From: Oxyruncus cristatus
Lineage: Eukaryota; Chordata; Aves; Passeriformes; Cotingidae
DNA length: 64,000 bases
Direction of reading: 5' to 3'
NCBI GenBank assembly: GCA_013399855.1
Contig: VXAY01006825.1
Span: 62,863-126,862 of the forward strand
Part shown: positions 13,183 through 28,487 of the stretch, piece by piece
How the letters are laid out: each line of letters opens with the position of its first letter
Numbering within the stretch: the stretch's first letter is position 1
The notes under the pieces: model-generated
Databases searched by the model: none
Told to the model about the DNA's origin: nothing
The model's input: only the letters and a program-made list of their open reading frames with translations
Made by a program: the position numbers and the translations under genes

Positions 13183-16100
13183 TAGCTTGTTATCATTGAG
13201 CCTCCTTACAAACCCACTGTTCTCTTCTGCCTTGCATCAGAGTTTGATGTTTCCTGTCTAAGTGCCAGTTTGATGCTATCTGTAGTTTGCATCAGCTTTG
13301 TTTAAATAGCAACAGGTGAACTCAGGAGTCCCAGGATGCTGATAGCTCTGATCCATACAGAGTGATTTTCATTTGTGCTCTGCTTGCTGTTTGCTCTGTT
13401 CATAGATTTAAAGTAAGGACTTGCATGGTGTACTGGTTAACTTCACAAAGCCTGCTCCCAGTATCAGGTAGCTGTTGACTGCATTGTAATAAAGCTGATA
13501 AGAAAATTGGAAGGTGGAGTTGTTGTGCCTTTTTCCTGTTTGGCAAGAGACTACCCTTGCCAGTGGTGCTTAGCATTTTGATCACTGTATCATTAAAGCC
13601 AACATGTTTAAATTTGTGCCCATAGTACTCTAATTTTGATGACAGAGCTCAGGGAGAGCGTATTTTTCCTGTATGTGAAATGGATTTTATTCAGACTATT
13701 TTCAGCTGTTTTCTCAAGTTGCCAGTTTTTAACTGTTGTAAAATGAAGAGTAGTATAATTAACCATCACTAATCTAATGAGTAATTAGTTATGCCAACTG
13801 GTACTCTTGGATATTCAAACACACAAAGTAAATAATTCTTATTTATAGCCAAGCCCAAGTTACCGAGTACATATGTCAAACCCAGGAATTATATGTTTAA
13901 CTATTTTCCATCCACTTCTATTTCAGTGTTGGGGACAAGTCCACCATGTGGTCCACTGCAGTCAGTTCCAAAAAGGAACTATTAAATATGTTTCATGAAA
14001 ATTAGTAATCTCCCTACATTGCTGGTTTAGTGTTGTTAGATAGAAAGGAACCACCTCACTATGTCAGCTCTTCTAATTCTTCTCTCCCACACTCACTTTT
14101 TTTTTTAAATAGCATTCCTGTGAGTTACATTTGATTTAAAGTTGTACTTACCAAGCCATGGTTCTGGTTGTGAGCACTCTGACTCAGGCAAGGATGCAGA
14201 ACGCTTCATTCTACCCACTCTAAATTGAATTTCGGTATTGTTAAAAGTTTGAAATTTGCCAGAAGTACAAGAATAGGTTGAAGTTTCACCTTTATAGTTG
14301 TCTCTTCTTTTGATTTCGAAGGAGAAAGAGTGTTGATAGTACTAATACTTTTGTCAGGTCTGTGACAGCTTATTTCTGGCCAAATACTGGTAGGGAAAAT
14401 AAACACAAAAAGAGCCTTGTACAAATTAGGTTCCTACATTTCATTTCACTGAAGACAGTACTGACTAAACAGGTGGAATTATATGCTTGTCTGCACCTTG
14501 TAAGCAGTTTGACAAAACTGAGAGAAAATCTGAAGCACTGAGCACAAATATTTTTCTAACCAAAAATATTTTTTAAATGAGAAGTAGTTCTTAATGATTT
14601 TTTAACTTGCACAGCATGCAAGTATTTTTAATGGGAACACACACAGGACTAGCATGTTGAACTGATGCAGTAGCAGTGAACTGTCACTCACAGTTCTTTT
14701 GCAGTCAGGTCTTTTAATTTATTCTGGTCCTTCTTCCTTCCAGCACGTAGCCTGGTAGTTGCTAGGCAACCGTAAGTGATTTTTACTGGGCATGATTTCT
14801 ATGTGGTAGTTGTTGTGGTTATTATTTTCTAATTACATAAGTGGGGACAAGGATTAAAATCAGAGTTGCATTAATAATTACCAATTTTCTACTGCTGTAT
14901 CTACAGCAGTTTGAGATTATGTTAGAAGAGATCACATTTTTTTATAGTATGGATGCACATATACAAAGGGAATGTAAGACAAATAGTACTTCTTTGTGAG
15001 AGTAGGTTCTATAAAAAGGATAGAACAGAATAAGCTGTTATTGATCTGAGTAGACAAAATCAGGCTCTAGTCTTCCGTCTGTTGTGTATTTCATGCCCTT
15101 AGTGCTTTTTGTTTCATGGTCTTAAAAGGTTCTCAGTAATTAATTATAACAAGCAAAAGCTTGAAGGTTTTCTCTGACATTCCTAGTTTAATAAAATGTG
15201 TGAACAAATCACAGTTGGCTGGTTCTGTACCAAAAAATACTGCTGTTTAATAATTTATTACTGTTATATTTTTTAAATAAAATATAGTATAAAGGTGATT
15301 ATGTATGTAAAAAAAGAAAAAAATACAACCATGACATAAAAAGCTATAATCACCAGGAGCTCTTCCAATAGGACAAATATAATAAACATGTTTTAAAATT
15401 TGAGCAAAATTATTTTGTTAGTAGCTGTTTCCTTTATGCTGCAGTCATTCTGTTTGGTATTAGACTCTGAACTGCAGCTGAAGAAACACCAGCTTCAATG
15501 GTTTAGTAATTTTACTCGTATAGATAATTCTGTTAAAAGAAAGCTGCTGAAATTCAAACAGAGCATTGATAACTCAGTCGTTCTACATAGCCAATCCCCA
15601 TTCAAACTGTGCAAAGATGCAGGAAGGTAAATTACAGTGTGCTGTCTAATGGTGCAACAGGATACTGCTTTGCTTTGCTTTTCCTCAGGATCAGTGCCTT
15701 GAATATATAAGGTGTGCACTGATCACTTAATGAATAGCTGAATTCCTCCTGGACTTTTTTTGATGATTGTAAGGAGTCTGAATGTTTTGCAGATATAGAA
15801 CTTCTTTCACAGCATTTTATTTTCATTTTACAAATGGAGAATAGAAACTTAAATTTTAAGGTGCCATTTAGCAACCAGAGATCTGATTTCTGATTTTCTT
15901 AGTGCTCTATATGTTCGGAACAAATGTCATTGATCTCAGTTGTGGCTGTGACTGCTCAACACTTCCCTCTATTAATAAAATAAAAAAAGGTCCTCAATTT
16001 GCAAAGCAATAGAAACACATGTTAATTTAGCCAGTTGTGTAGTGTGTACTTAACGCATTGCTTTTCCTTGCATTGCTTTCAGTTTCACTTTGAGAGGGCT

Positions 16101-17715
16101 GAAGAGAGGTTCTGTCATGTGGCATGACATAGTCACTCACACAGGTCATGAGCAAGACTGGTGCCTTTAAATCCATAGTATAAACGCTTTGACAGGGGAA
16201 GTATGAAAGTAGTGAACTTGTGAGTCTGTACCAAAGATGGCAGGTCCATAGGCCAGAATTTCATAATTCTTTGCTGGCAGGAGACAAATAGTAAGACTTG
16301 GCATGACAGTTATCTGGTCATTTTATGATTTGCTCTGTTTCAGTAACATGGTGCTCCCCAAATATATTAGATCTGTTGGGTGAAATTGCTCATAGCTACC
16401 AATGAGGTGTGAGTGCTATCTTGGAGTATGTACCCCAAGAGCTTTATGGGGTAGACTTCACTGTCATCCTCCCTGGCTGAGATGCTCTGTACACCCACCA
16501 CCTTGTCTCACCCTGCAGCAGCACATCCTGGAGTGACCTCGGGCATGTGCCATAAACTTGCTGGGATCGAGGAGTTACTGATGAGCAGGCAAGGGGACTG
16601 GCTTCTGCTGCTGCAAGTCAGACAAAAGTTACCAGGATGAGACTGAGGCTTTTGGTTTCTCAGTCTGAATTGAATGAAAAAATATTCTAGCTGCTAGTTG
16701 GTGCCCAGGATGTTGGTAGAAAAACATTAATCAGCAATCTGCAGTCAGAACATTTGCACTGTTGTCCTCTCTTATGCAAGGAGCACCATTTTCCCAGGAG
16801 AACAATAAAAAACTCTGGATTGGGTGAGCACCAGGTAGTTAGGAAATGAGGAAACTCTGTAAATTCCTACTTGTTCATTAGTCTGTTGGGTACATAAGAA
16901 AAATAGTACCTTCTCAAATTCTGGTGTTATTTCAGGCATGAAGAAATGCGTAAGGTGTAGTAAGCATTCATTACTTCTGTAAAGGGCAGAGCTGTTACGT
17001 GCTTTTTATCATCCTTATCCTCCATTGCAGAATTGCTTCAGTTAATTTTCAATTCAGTTTTAGTTTAATATGTCTCATAAGATCCTGCAGCACTCTGGAG
17101 CGTGACTGTGAGAAAGAAGCTCAGGTGGAGACCAGGACTTGGCAGCCTTCTTGCCCAGCTCCTGAGTATTCTTGAGTTACCATCTGACAATGCAGCTGAG
17201 AAAGCAGGGCGTTTTTGGAGTAGCTGTGAGAGGAGGAAGCATTTAAATGTGAACTAGGAAATGCTTGTGAATGCTATGTGCGGTGAACTACCATTCTTCA
17301 CAGCAGAGCTTTTTTCTGCTCCTTTGTGAGAAAAACGATATGCACACGGCGGGGGGGAAAAACCAAAACAACTAAGTAACTAAGTCCATAAATTCCTTCA
17401 GCAGATTTCCTCTCCATGTTACTTACAGTCATGTATTATATTGGAAACCACAATTAATTTAAAACAGACCCTCAACTTGAAAGTGTTAAAATGGCTATTA
17501 AAAAAGGATAAACTATGGGAAATATGGGAATCTTAGAAATTCTGAACACCTCTAAGTGAGTAAGTAAGAGATAGGCAATGTTCCTGGAATACGAAAGTTT
17601 CATAGATAACCTATCACTTTATTTCAGATGACTGAAAGAGTACAAATTGCAGTAGTGATTTTCAATATAGTCACAATGATCTTCCCAAAAACCCAACAGT
17701 AATTAATAGAAGAAC

Positions 17716-17738
17716 TAGACTAACATCTAGTTAGTCTA
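17716..17738. repeat. short hairpin (9-bp arms)
   Basis: TAGACTAAC (17716-17724) and its reverse complement GTTAGTCTA (17730-17738) are separated by a 5-base loop. It lies in an AT-rich intron about 450 bp before a bromodomain exon. No function is implied. Confidence 0.7.
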
Positions 17739-18157
17739 ATAGCAATCAGCATATAGTATAATGGAAATCAGTATGAACAAATGGTTTGCTATGATGAGGA
17801 ATTACAAACCAACTATAAAGTGATCAAGAAGATAAACTGAAGAGTGACAGAAGGGACACTTGCTAAAAATTACTGAACAAAACTCAGGAAAGGATAAAAT
17901 TGTACTCAGCAAACAACTGTGGAATTCAGATGCAAATCCTGATCCTGTTTCTGTAAAACCTGTAATACATAATGATCTCTAATGATGATGATATGTTAGG
18001 ACAACAGTTTTAAATTGTGAACTAATTATCTGTGTCAGATTTAAAAATCAGGGGTCAGTTTCTAATTATTTGAAAAAAAAGTGATTTTTTTTTTAAATTT
18101 CTTAATTATTATTAGGTTGTATGTGTGCTTCTGTGTTTTGTGAGTAAGTTGAAGTAG

Positions 18158-23457
<5,300 letters not shown>

Positions 23458-23590
23458 ATATATGAAGATTCCATTGTTCTTCAGTCTGTGTTCAAAAGTG
23501 CACGACAGAAGATAGCCAAAGAAGAAGAAAGCGAGGATGAAAGCAATGATGATGAAGAAGATGATGAAGAAGAAGAGTCGGAATCAGAAT
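23458..23590 (+). CDS. SMARCA2: SMARCA2 coding exon: bromodomain helix C and acidic tract
   Basis: The exon opens in phase 0 with [20 protein letters not shown], the last bromodomain helix. It continues into an extended acidic, serine-containing run of Glu and Asp ([20 protein letters not shown], then SESE). This acidic stretch follows the bromodomain in vertebrate SMARCA2; its exact Glu/Asp make-up varies between species. The donor T|GTGAGT leaves one base for the next codon. The long GAA/GAT run (23518-23590) is low complexity but in frame. Confidence 0.97.
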
Positions 23591-24722
23591 GTGAGTCCCA
23601 TGCTAAACACTGAAAAGAAAGTGTATCTGGGGGTGGAAGGAAAGGTTTTCCCATTTCTGCATGGAGGCTGATTGTAAGGTTCTATTTTCCAGTGGTGGAA
23701 ATAATTTCTTACTAAGTATGCTGCTTTGTGTGTTAACATTCAGTGTCTTTCAGCTGAATTTTCTGGCTGTAGTTCTTAGAGTACAGTAGACTATTTGTAA
23801 GCCAGAAACAAATCACAGAAGTGCTTTGTGGACTGGCCATGAGTGTTTATAAAGCTTTCGTGTCCCGTTCATGTTATTTGTAAATAGAAGTACCTGGAAA
23901 GGCCAGAGACAATATTTTTCCATGGGTGGTCAACCTTTGGTCGTAGTGGGACATACAGAGTTCATCATCTGGTTGAGAACCCCATGGTGTTGCAAATACT
24001 GTTCCGTGTGACAAGGTCTAAATGAAGTTCCGATTGTTTCAGGACACTTGTTCAGTCCCTGCAGACTTGGAAATATGATGAAATGGAAAAGGAGGAATCC
24101 CTTCGTTGCACTTTGTGCCATCCAGTACATTGACTCAAACTCTCCAGCTACCTTTTCTCTGGTTGAAGAAGCTGTAGTACTTGGCACTGTGCTACTCTTC
24201 CAAGTGTGTCACATAGGTGTGCAAAGCATGCAACTTCAGTAGCTCATTTGGACATGAGTGGATATTCAGGAATCAGAAATTTAACATGTATTTTCACAGG
24301 GGTGTCAGCTCAAAATTTGCTGGCCACCTCAACATGGCATTTCTGTAGTTTAGAGTAAAAAAAGAAGTCTCTCTGTACAAAGGCTGAACATTTCTGTGGG
24401 CAAGGAAGAAAATACTTTCAGATGTGTATCTTCTCACAGGACCATATACTGCCTGTAGACACCATGCGTTCTGAGAATGAAAAGAAAGTGCTCATGGTCA
24501 ACTTAAAGTTAATCTTTATAGTTTAATACAAGCTGTTGTTAAAACTATCAAGAAGTAGAGAAATAAAAGGAATACCCCTGCTTCATTGTTCCACAGTCCA
24601 CATAAGGTCAAAGGGGAATATCTTTCCAGGCTGCTACCAGAGGTGAATCTCTGTGAACAGAGAAAGCATTTAAAAGTTGATAAATGAAAGTTACATTAAT
24701 GTATGCTGTTAACTTTTTGCAG
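23591..24722 (+). other. SMARCA2: SMARCA2 intron, 1.1 kb
   Basis: The intron runs from GTGAGT to an acceptor ending TTTGCAG. The segment at about 23920-24240 is less AT-rich than its surroundings and has short open frames on both strands. I do not recognise it as a known repeat or exon. Confidence 0.9.
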
Positions 24723-24865
24723 CAAAATCGGTGAAAGTCAAAATCAAGTTAAATAAGAAGGATGAAAAAAGTCGGGAGAAAGGAAAAGGCAAGAAGAGGC
24801 AAAGCCGAGCAAAAGCCAAGCCTGTCGTGAGTGATGATGATAGTGATGAGGATCAAGATGAAAAT
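24723..24865 (+). CDS. SMARCA2: SMARCA2 coding exon: basic C-terminal tail
   Basis: The first codon is completed by the T of the previous exon (T+CA gives Ser). The exon encodes [20 protein letters not shown] and then [20 protein letters not shown], ending SDEDQDEN. The KVKIKLNKK and AKPVVSD blocks match the C-terminal tail of SMARCA2, while the linker residues differ from the mammalian form I recall. The basic stretch is followed by an acidic Ser/Asp stretch that contains possible casein-kinase-2-type sites (inference). The donor AAT|GTAAGT is close to consensus, and the exon ends in phase 0. Confidence 0.97.
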
Positions 24866-25494
24866 GTAAGTTTTGTTCAGTGAGACTGGAAGTGGTTGCA
24901 GTGATTGCATCTCTGCCCTGTCCTGCTTGCTGTCAGAATTCTCAACTATTCATGCTTAAGCACATGTTTAATCTGTAGTCATCATCTTGAGAGATTTGGG
25001 TGGGGATGTTAACTCAGTCTGGGTGTGCTTGTGCGATCTGGTCCCAGTGCTGGAAGACAAGAAGTCTAAGAAGTTTGGAGTTTATTTCTTCGAGCTGTTA
25101 CTACATCCATTGAACCTTTAAGTCTCATGGTCTATTTGCTGTTGTCCACAGATGAAAAACTTTTAGATTGATGGTTTGGGTTTTTTTTGGTGGGTGCTTC
25201 TACTATTGCAACAAATGAAAATTCATGTCTTCCCAGTTGTTTTTAAATGTCTGAATAGAAAGAGCGAGCTGGTGTTTCCTGACTCTCTGTTTTTCCTTCT
25301 CTGGAGGGGTCTACAGCAATGTCATGAAATAGCCTTAAGAAAGTTACTATGTTATCTAGTAGTTCTATCTTGATTTGTCAGTTTAATTGTCATTCTTCTT
25401 CCTTGTACTTCCTTTTTTTTTTTTTCCTTCTTTTACAAATTCCACAGAATAGCTGGAAAGAATTTCTGACTTGTCTTGTGTCTCTTACCTCTAG
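24866..25494 (+). other. SMARCA2: last SMARCA2 intron (629 bp)
   Basis: The donor is GTAAGT. The acceptor is TTACCTCTAG after a long T-rich tract at about 25410-25435. Nothing else is visible. Confidence 0.93.
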
Positions 25495-25530
25495 GACCAG
25501 TCGGAAGCAAGCGGAAGTGATGATGAGTGA
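25495..25530 (+). CDS. SMARCA2: SMARCA2 last coding exon and stop codon
   Basis: After the CTCTAG acceptor, eleven codons (DQSEASGSDDE) and a TGA stop at 25528-25530 complete the protein. The ending resembles the known SMARCA2 C-terminus, which ends in acidic residues after a Ser/Gly-rich stretch. The start is fixed by frame: the preceding exon ends in phase 0 and this exon starts in phase 0. The same exon continues into the 3' UTR. Confidence 0.96.
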   Translation, partial: DQSEASGSDDE

Positions 25531-25718
25531 TCCGTAGGGTTTATTTTCTTGGCAGAACTGACCCCTTCCCCTTCTCTTCTCTTTTCTTCTATTTTACACC
25601 CAGTGAATTCTTTTGTCAAATAGACATTGGGTTGCTTCTGTATTCTCATTCTCTAAAAATTAGCTTTAGGATAGTGCCAGACAAACATATGATATCATGG
25701 TGTAAAAAAAAAAAAAAA

Positions 25719-25763
25719 NNNNNNNNNNNNNNNNNNNNNNNNNNNNNNNNNNNNNNNNNNNNN
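25719..25763. other. assembly gap (45 N) in 3' UTR
   Basis: N bases follow a run of 15 A bases (25704-25718). Like the other gap in the window, it starts at an A homopolymer, so the missing bases are probably A-rich. The true UTR length is uncertain by the gap size. Confidence 0.98.
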
Positions 25764-26410
25764 ACATATTGTGACCAAATAGGCCTCAAAAAACAACAAC
25801 AACAAAAAAACTTCTGATGAAAAATGGGGGATATTAGTATATTTCTATAGGCTAGTTTTGACTTCATAATTATTTGATTGTGCCTGGTTTTATCATTTGA
25901 TAAGGTGTTTTTCAGTGGCCTCAGAAAGACAAAAAAAATAAAGTCTTTTGTAGCATTGATAACCAGGAGAAGTCATTAAAAGCCACTGGTTATTTTATTT
26001 TTCATCAGGCAGTTTTCAAATTTTTAATTTGTTCTGTATTGTTTTTTACACTGTGGTACATATATGCAACTTTGTTTAATAGCTTATAAATGTTCAATAG
26101 TTAGCCTTCATCCACCTTGTCCCATATATGTTTTTCCACTTTATGCTTGACGATCTTCAGAAAAATGCTTTTTGAATTGTATCAGATTTATGTCTACTGT
26201 AAACTTTGCTTAACTTTTTTTTCCTCTATTAAAAAAGTTGGGTTAAAAAATGCTATTGAATATTGCAATCTATATAGTGTAATGTATGGCTTCTTTCATC
26301 AGACTGATCTTCTATGTTACCAATGTGGATTATCACCTTTTCCCTAAAGTGTACTTAATCTTTGCTTTCTTTGCACAATGTCTTTGGTTGCAAGTCATAA
26401 GCCTGAGGCA

Positions 26411-26416
26411 AATAAA
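26411..26416 (+). terminator. SMARCA2: poly(A) signal AATAAA, proximal
   Basis: A canonical hexamer about 0.9 kb after the stop codon, followed by a GTGGTGTTGGTG stretch at 26439-26450 that fits a GU-rich downstream element. Confidence 0.75.
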
Positions 26417-26456
26417 ATTCCAGTAATTTTGAAAAATGTGGTGTTGGTGCTTTCCT

Positions 26457-26462
26457 AATAAA
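26457..26462 (+). terminator. SMARCA2: poly(A) signal AATAAA, distal
   Basis: A second canonical hexamer 46 bp beyond the first, with GTGTGGCCTTGTGTT about 20 bp further on. The two signals could give staggered 3' ends. Which is used cannot be told from sequence. Confidence 0.7.
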
Positions 26463-26480
26463 GCGATAATTTAGCTCAAT

Positions 26481-27030
26481 AGGTGTGGCCTTGTGTTATG
26501 AGTTCCACACAAATCTTTTATAGAAGGGACGAGGGCAGGAGTGTGCCCTGTAAAATTCAAGTACCCTAGAAGTATCTTCTGAGATGGAGAGAAGATATAC
26601 AATACATATTAAAATAGGAATAATAAAACTGAAGTAGTAAATACCTTGAAGAAAAAGCATAGTTCATTACTTAATTACAATTAAAATGATAAAACAATAA
26701 AATAAACATTTTTTTTCTTTCAGGAAATGTATATGCATATGCCCTGGTGGGCATGAATACAATTAGTTATGAAGGCAGCCAGCTCACCTATTAGTCTGTT
26801 TATTTAAAGTATTATCTTGATGAGGATGCAATAAGATGTGGTAGTGTAAACACTTGAACTGCATGTCTGCAGTTAATTTTGCTATTCTGGATAATCAAAA
26901 CTTCTTAGATTTGAATATATATTGTGTAAAAAATGTACAAGCCTAGGAGCCTATTTGGAAACAGAACATGGTATGAACTGCATGTTTCTCAGAGTGTGTC
27001 TACAACAAATCTCTTTTTACTGCCTTGCAG
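26481..27030. other. intergenic DNA between SMARCA2 and the LTR, nothing recognised
   Basis: AT-rich sequence without a convincing open frame or repeat. Confidence 0.8.
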
Positions 27031-27592
27031 TATTGGGTCTGGCTGAGCTGGAGTTCATTTCCCCACAATAGCCCTCACAGTTCTGTGCTTTGCATTGGTA
27101 GCTGGAGGGGTGTTGATAAGACATGGGTGTTTTGGCTACTGCTGAGCACAGCACCAGTGCTGTAACATTCCTTCCTCAATCGGGGGCAAGATCCTGGGAG
27201 GAAGCGGAAGTAGGCCAGCTGAGCCAGGCTGACCAAGGGGATATTCCAGACCATATGACGTCAACTCAGATGTAACGGCTAAGTCAAGGAGCAGGAAGGG
27301 CGGCATTCATTGTCTCCAACAGCTGCCTGCTAAGGAACCGTTACACATGCTGAGGCCCTGCTTCTCGGGAGTGGCCACGCATCGCTGCTCATGGGAAGTA
27401 GAGAATAAACCTTGTTATCTTTCGCTTCGCTTTTGTGCGCACAAGCTTTCACCTGGCTTCTGCTTTAATAAACTGTCTCATCCCAACCCACAAGTTGTTT
27501 TTCATCTTACTCTCTCCCTTGTCCGGCTGGGAAGGGGAGTGATAAAGCGACTGCGTGGGCACCTGGCATCCAGCCAAGGTCTGCCCACCGGC
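27031..27592 (+). mobile_element. solo LTR of an avian endogenous retrovirus (ERVL-like)
   Basis: A block of about 560 bp, richer in GC than its flanks, begins near TATTGGGTCTGGCTGAGCTG and ends near CACCTGGCATCCAGCCAAGG. I recognise both ends from a widespread bird LTR family. It has two AATAAA hexamers (27404-27409 and 27467-27472) followed by T-rich sequence, and TGACGTCA-like sequence near 27258. No gag, pol or env sequence lies on either side, so it is a solo LTR left by recombination. GCAG occurs at both edges and may be part of the target-site duplication. Family assignment is from memory. Confidence 0.8.
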
Positions 27593-27819
27593 AGTGTGTT
27601 AACTGCTTCAGGTTTTTGTAGCTCAGTTGAAAAGTGATCAGTGAGTTCGTCTGATGCCCGTTTTGGTATATTAGCCCTGCACTGAAGTAAGTCAGCTTTG
27701 CTTAGTTTCAGCAGTTTCAGACATAGTATACCTAATGTGTGCCCCATCTGAATGGAAGACTCTGTATTTCACAGAGGTCTTGGAGGCTCACATTGATGAG
27801 ACCAGTGTCTGAAGCAGCT

Positions 27820-28487
27820 TTGCAGAACATGACTTGGTGGTCCTGTGGACACCAAGTTGAACATGAGCCAACAGTGCATCGTTTTGGCAAAGAAGGTTAC
27901 CAGTATCCTGGATGGCAGTAGGAGGGGTGTTGCCAAGAGGTCCAGAGAGGTGATCCTTGCCGTCTTCTCAGTCCTGGTGAGATGTATCTGACGTGCTTTG
28001 TCCAGTGGTGGGCTCCCCAGTAGAAGAGACACGTGGACATACTGGAGCAAGTCCAGCAAAGGGCCGCTAAGATAAGGGACTGGAGCACATGACATATACA
28101 TTGAGCCTGAGAGAGCTGGGACTGTTCAGTGTGAAGAAGAGTAGGCTCTAAGGCACCTTGTTGATATGAATTAATACCAGGAAAGGGAGGGTGCAAGGAA
28201 GGCAGAGCCAGGCTTTTCTCAAGATGGGACCAGAGACAATGGGCATACACTGAAACACAGGCAGTTCCCTCTGGATATCAGGAAACACTTTTTTACTATG
28301 AGAGTGACTGAGCCTTGGTGCAGGCTACCCAGAGAGCTTGTGAAGTCTCCTTTGGAGATAATTAAAAGCCATCTGGATATGGTCTTGAGCAAATGACTGT
28401 AGGTGGACCTAACTGAGCAGGGGTTTTGGACCAGATGACCTCCAGCGGTGCCAGCCAACCTCAGCCGTTCTGTGATTCTGTGATTTG
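27820..28487 (+). mobile_element. CR1 LINE, 3' part, near-complete 3' UTR
   Basis: CR1 blocks in order: GTGGACACCAAGTTGAACAT, GAGAGGTGATCCTTGCCGTC, GGGCTCCCCAGTAGAAGAGA, GTTCCCTCTGGATATCAGGA, GACCAGATGACCTCCAGCGG, and the terminal repeat TTCTGTGATTCTGTGATT at the right edge (about 28469-28487). The frame is broken by many substitutions and small indels. It starts about 230 bp after the solo LTR. Open frames at 27739-28635 on both strands belong wholly or partly to it. Confidence 0.93.

Larger units (their letters stand above)
25531..26480 (+). other. SMARCA2: SMARCA2 3' UTR (end inferred)
   Basis: Noncoding AT-rich sequence follows the stop codon and reaches two AATAAA signals (26411 and 26457). 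A GT-rich stretch (GTGTGGCCTTGTGTTATG, near 26482-26499) follows, typical of the downstream element for cleavage. The transcript end is therefore put near 26.43-26.48 kb (inference). A 45-base gap lies inside. The open frames at 25527-26347 are not coding. Confidence 0.8.

Noticed and set aside
17960..18060. ATGATGATG-type box that could start a C/D snoRNA
   Set aside because: No matching CTGA box, terminal stem or guide layout at the right spacing.
23920..24240. Less AT-rich segment in an intron with frames on both strands
   Set aside because: It has no acceptor/donor pair that keeps the SMARCA2 frame and no recognised repeat identity.
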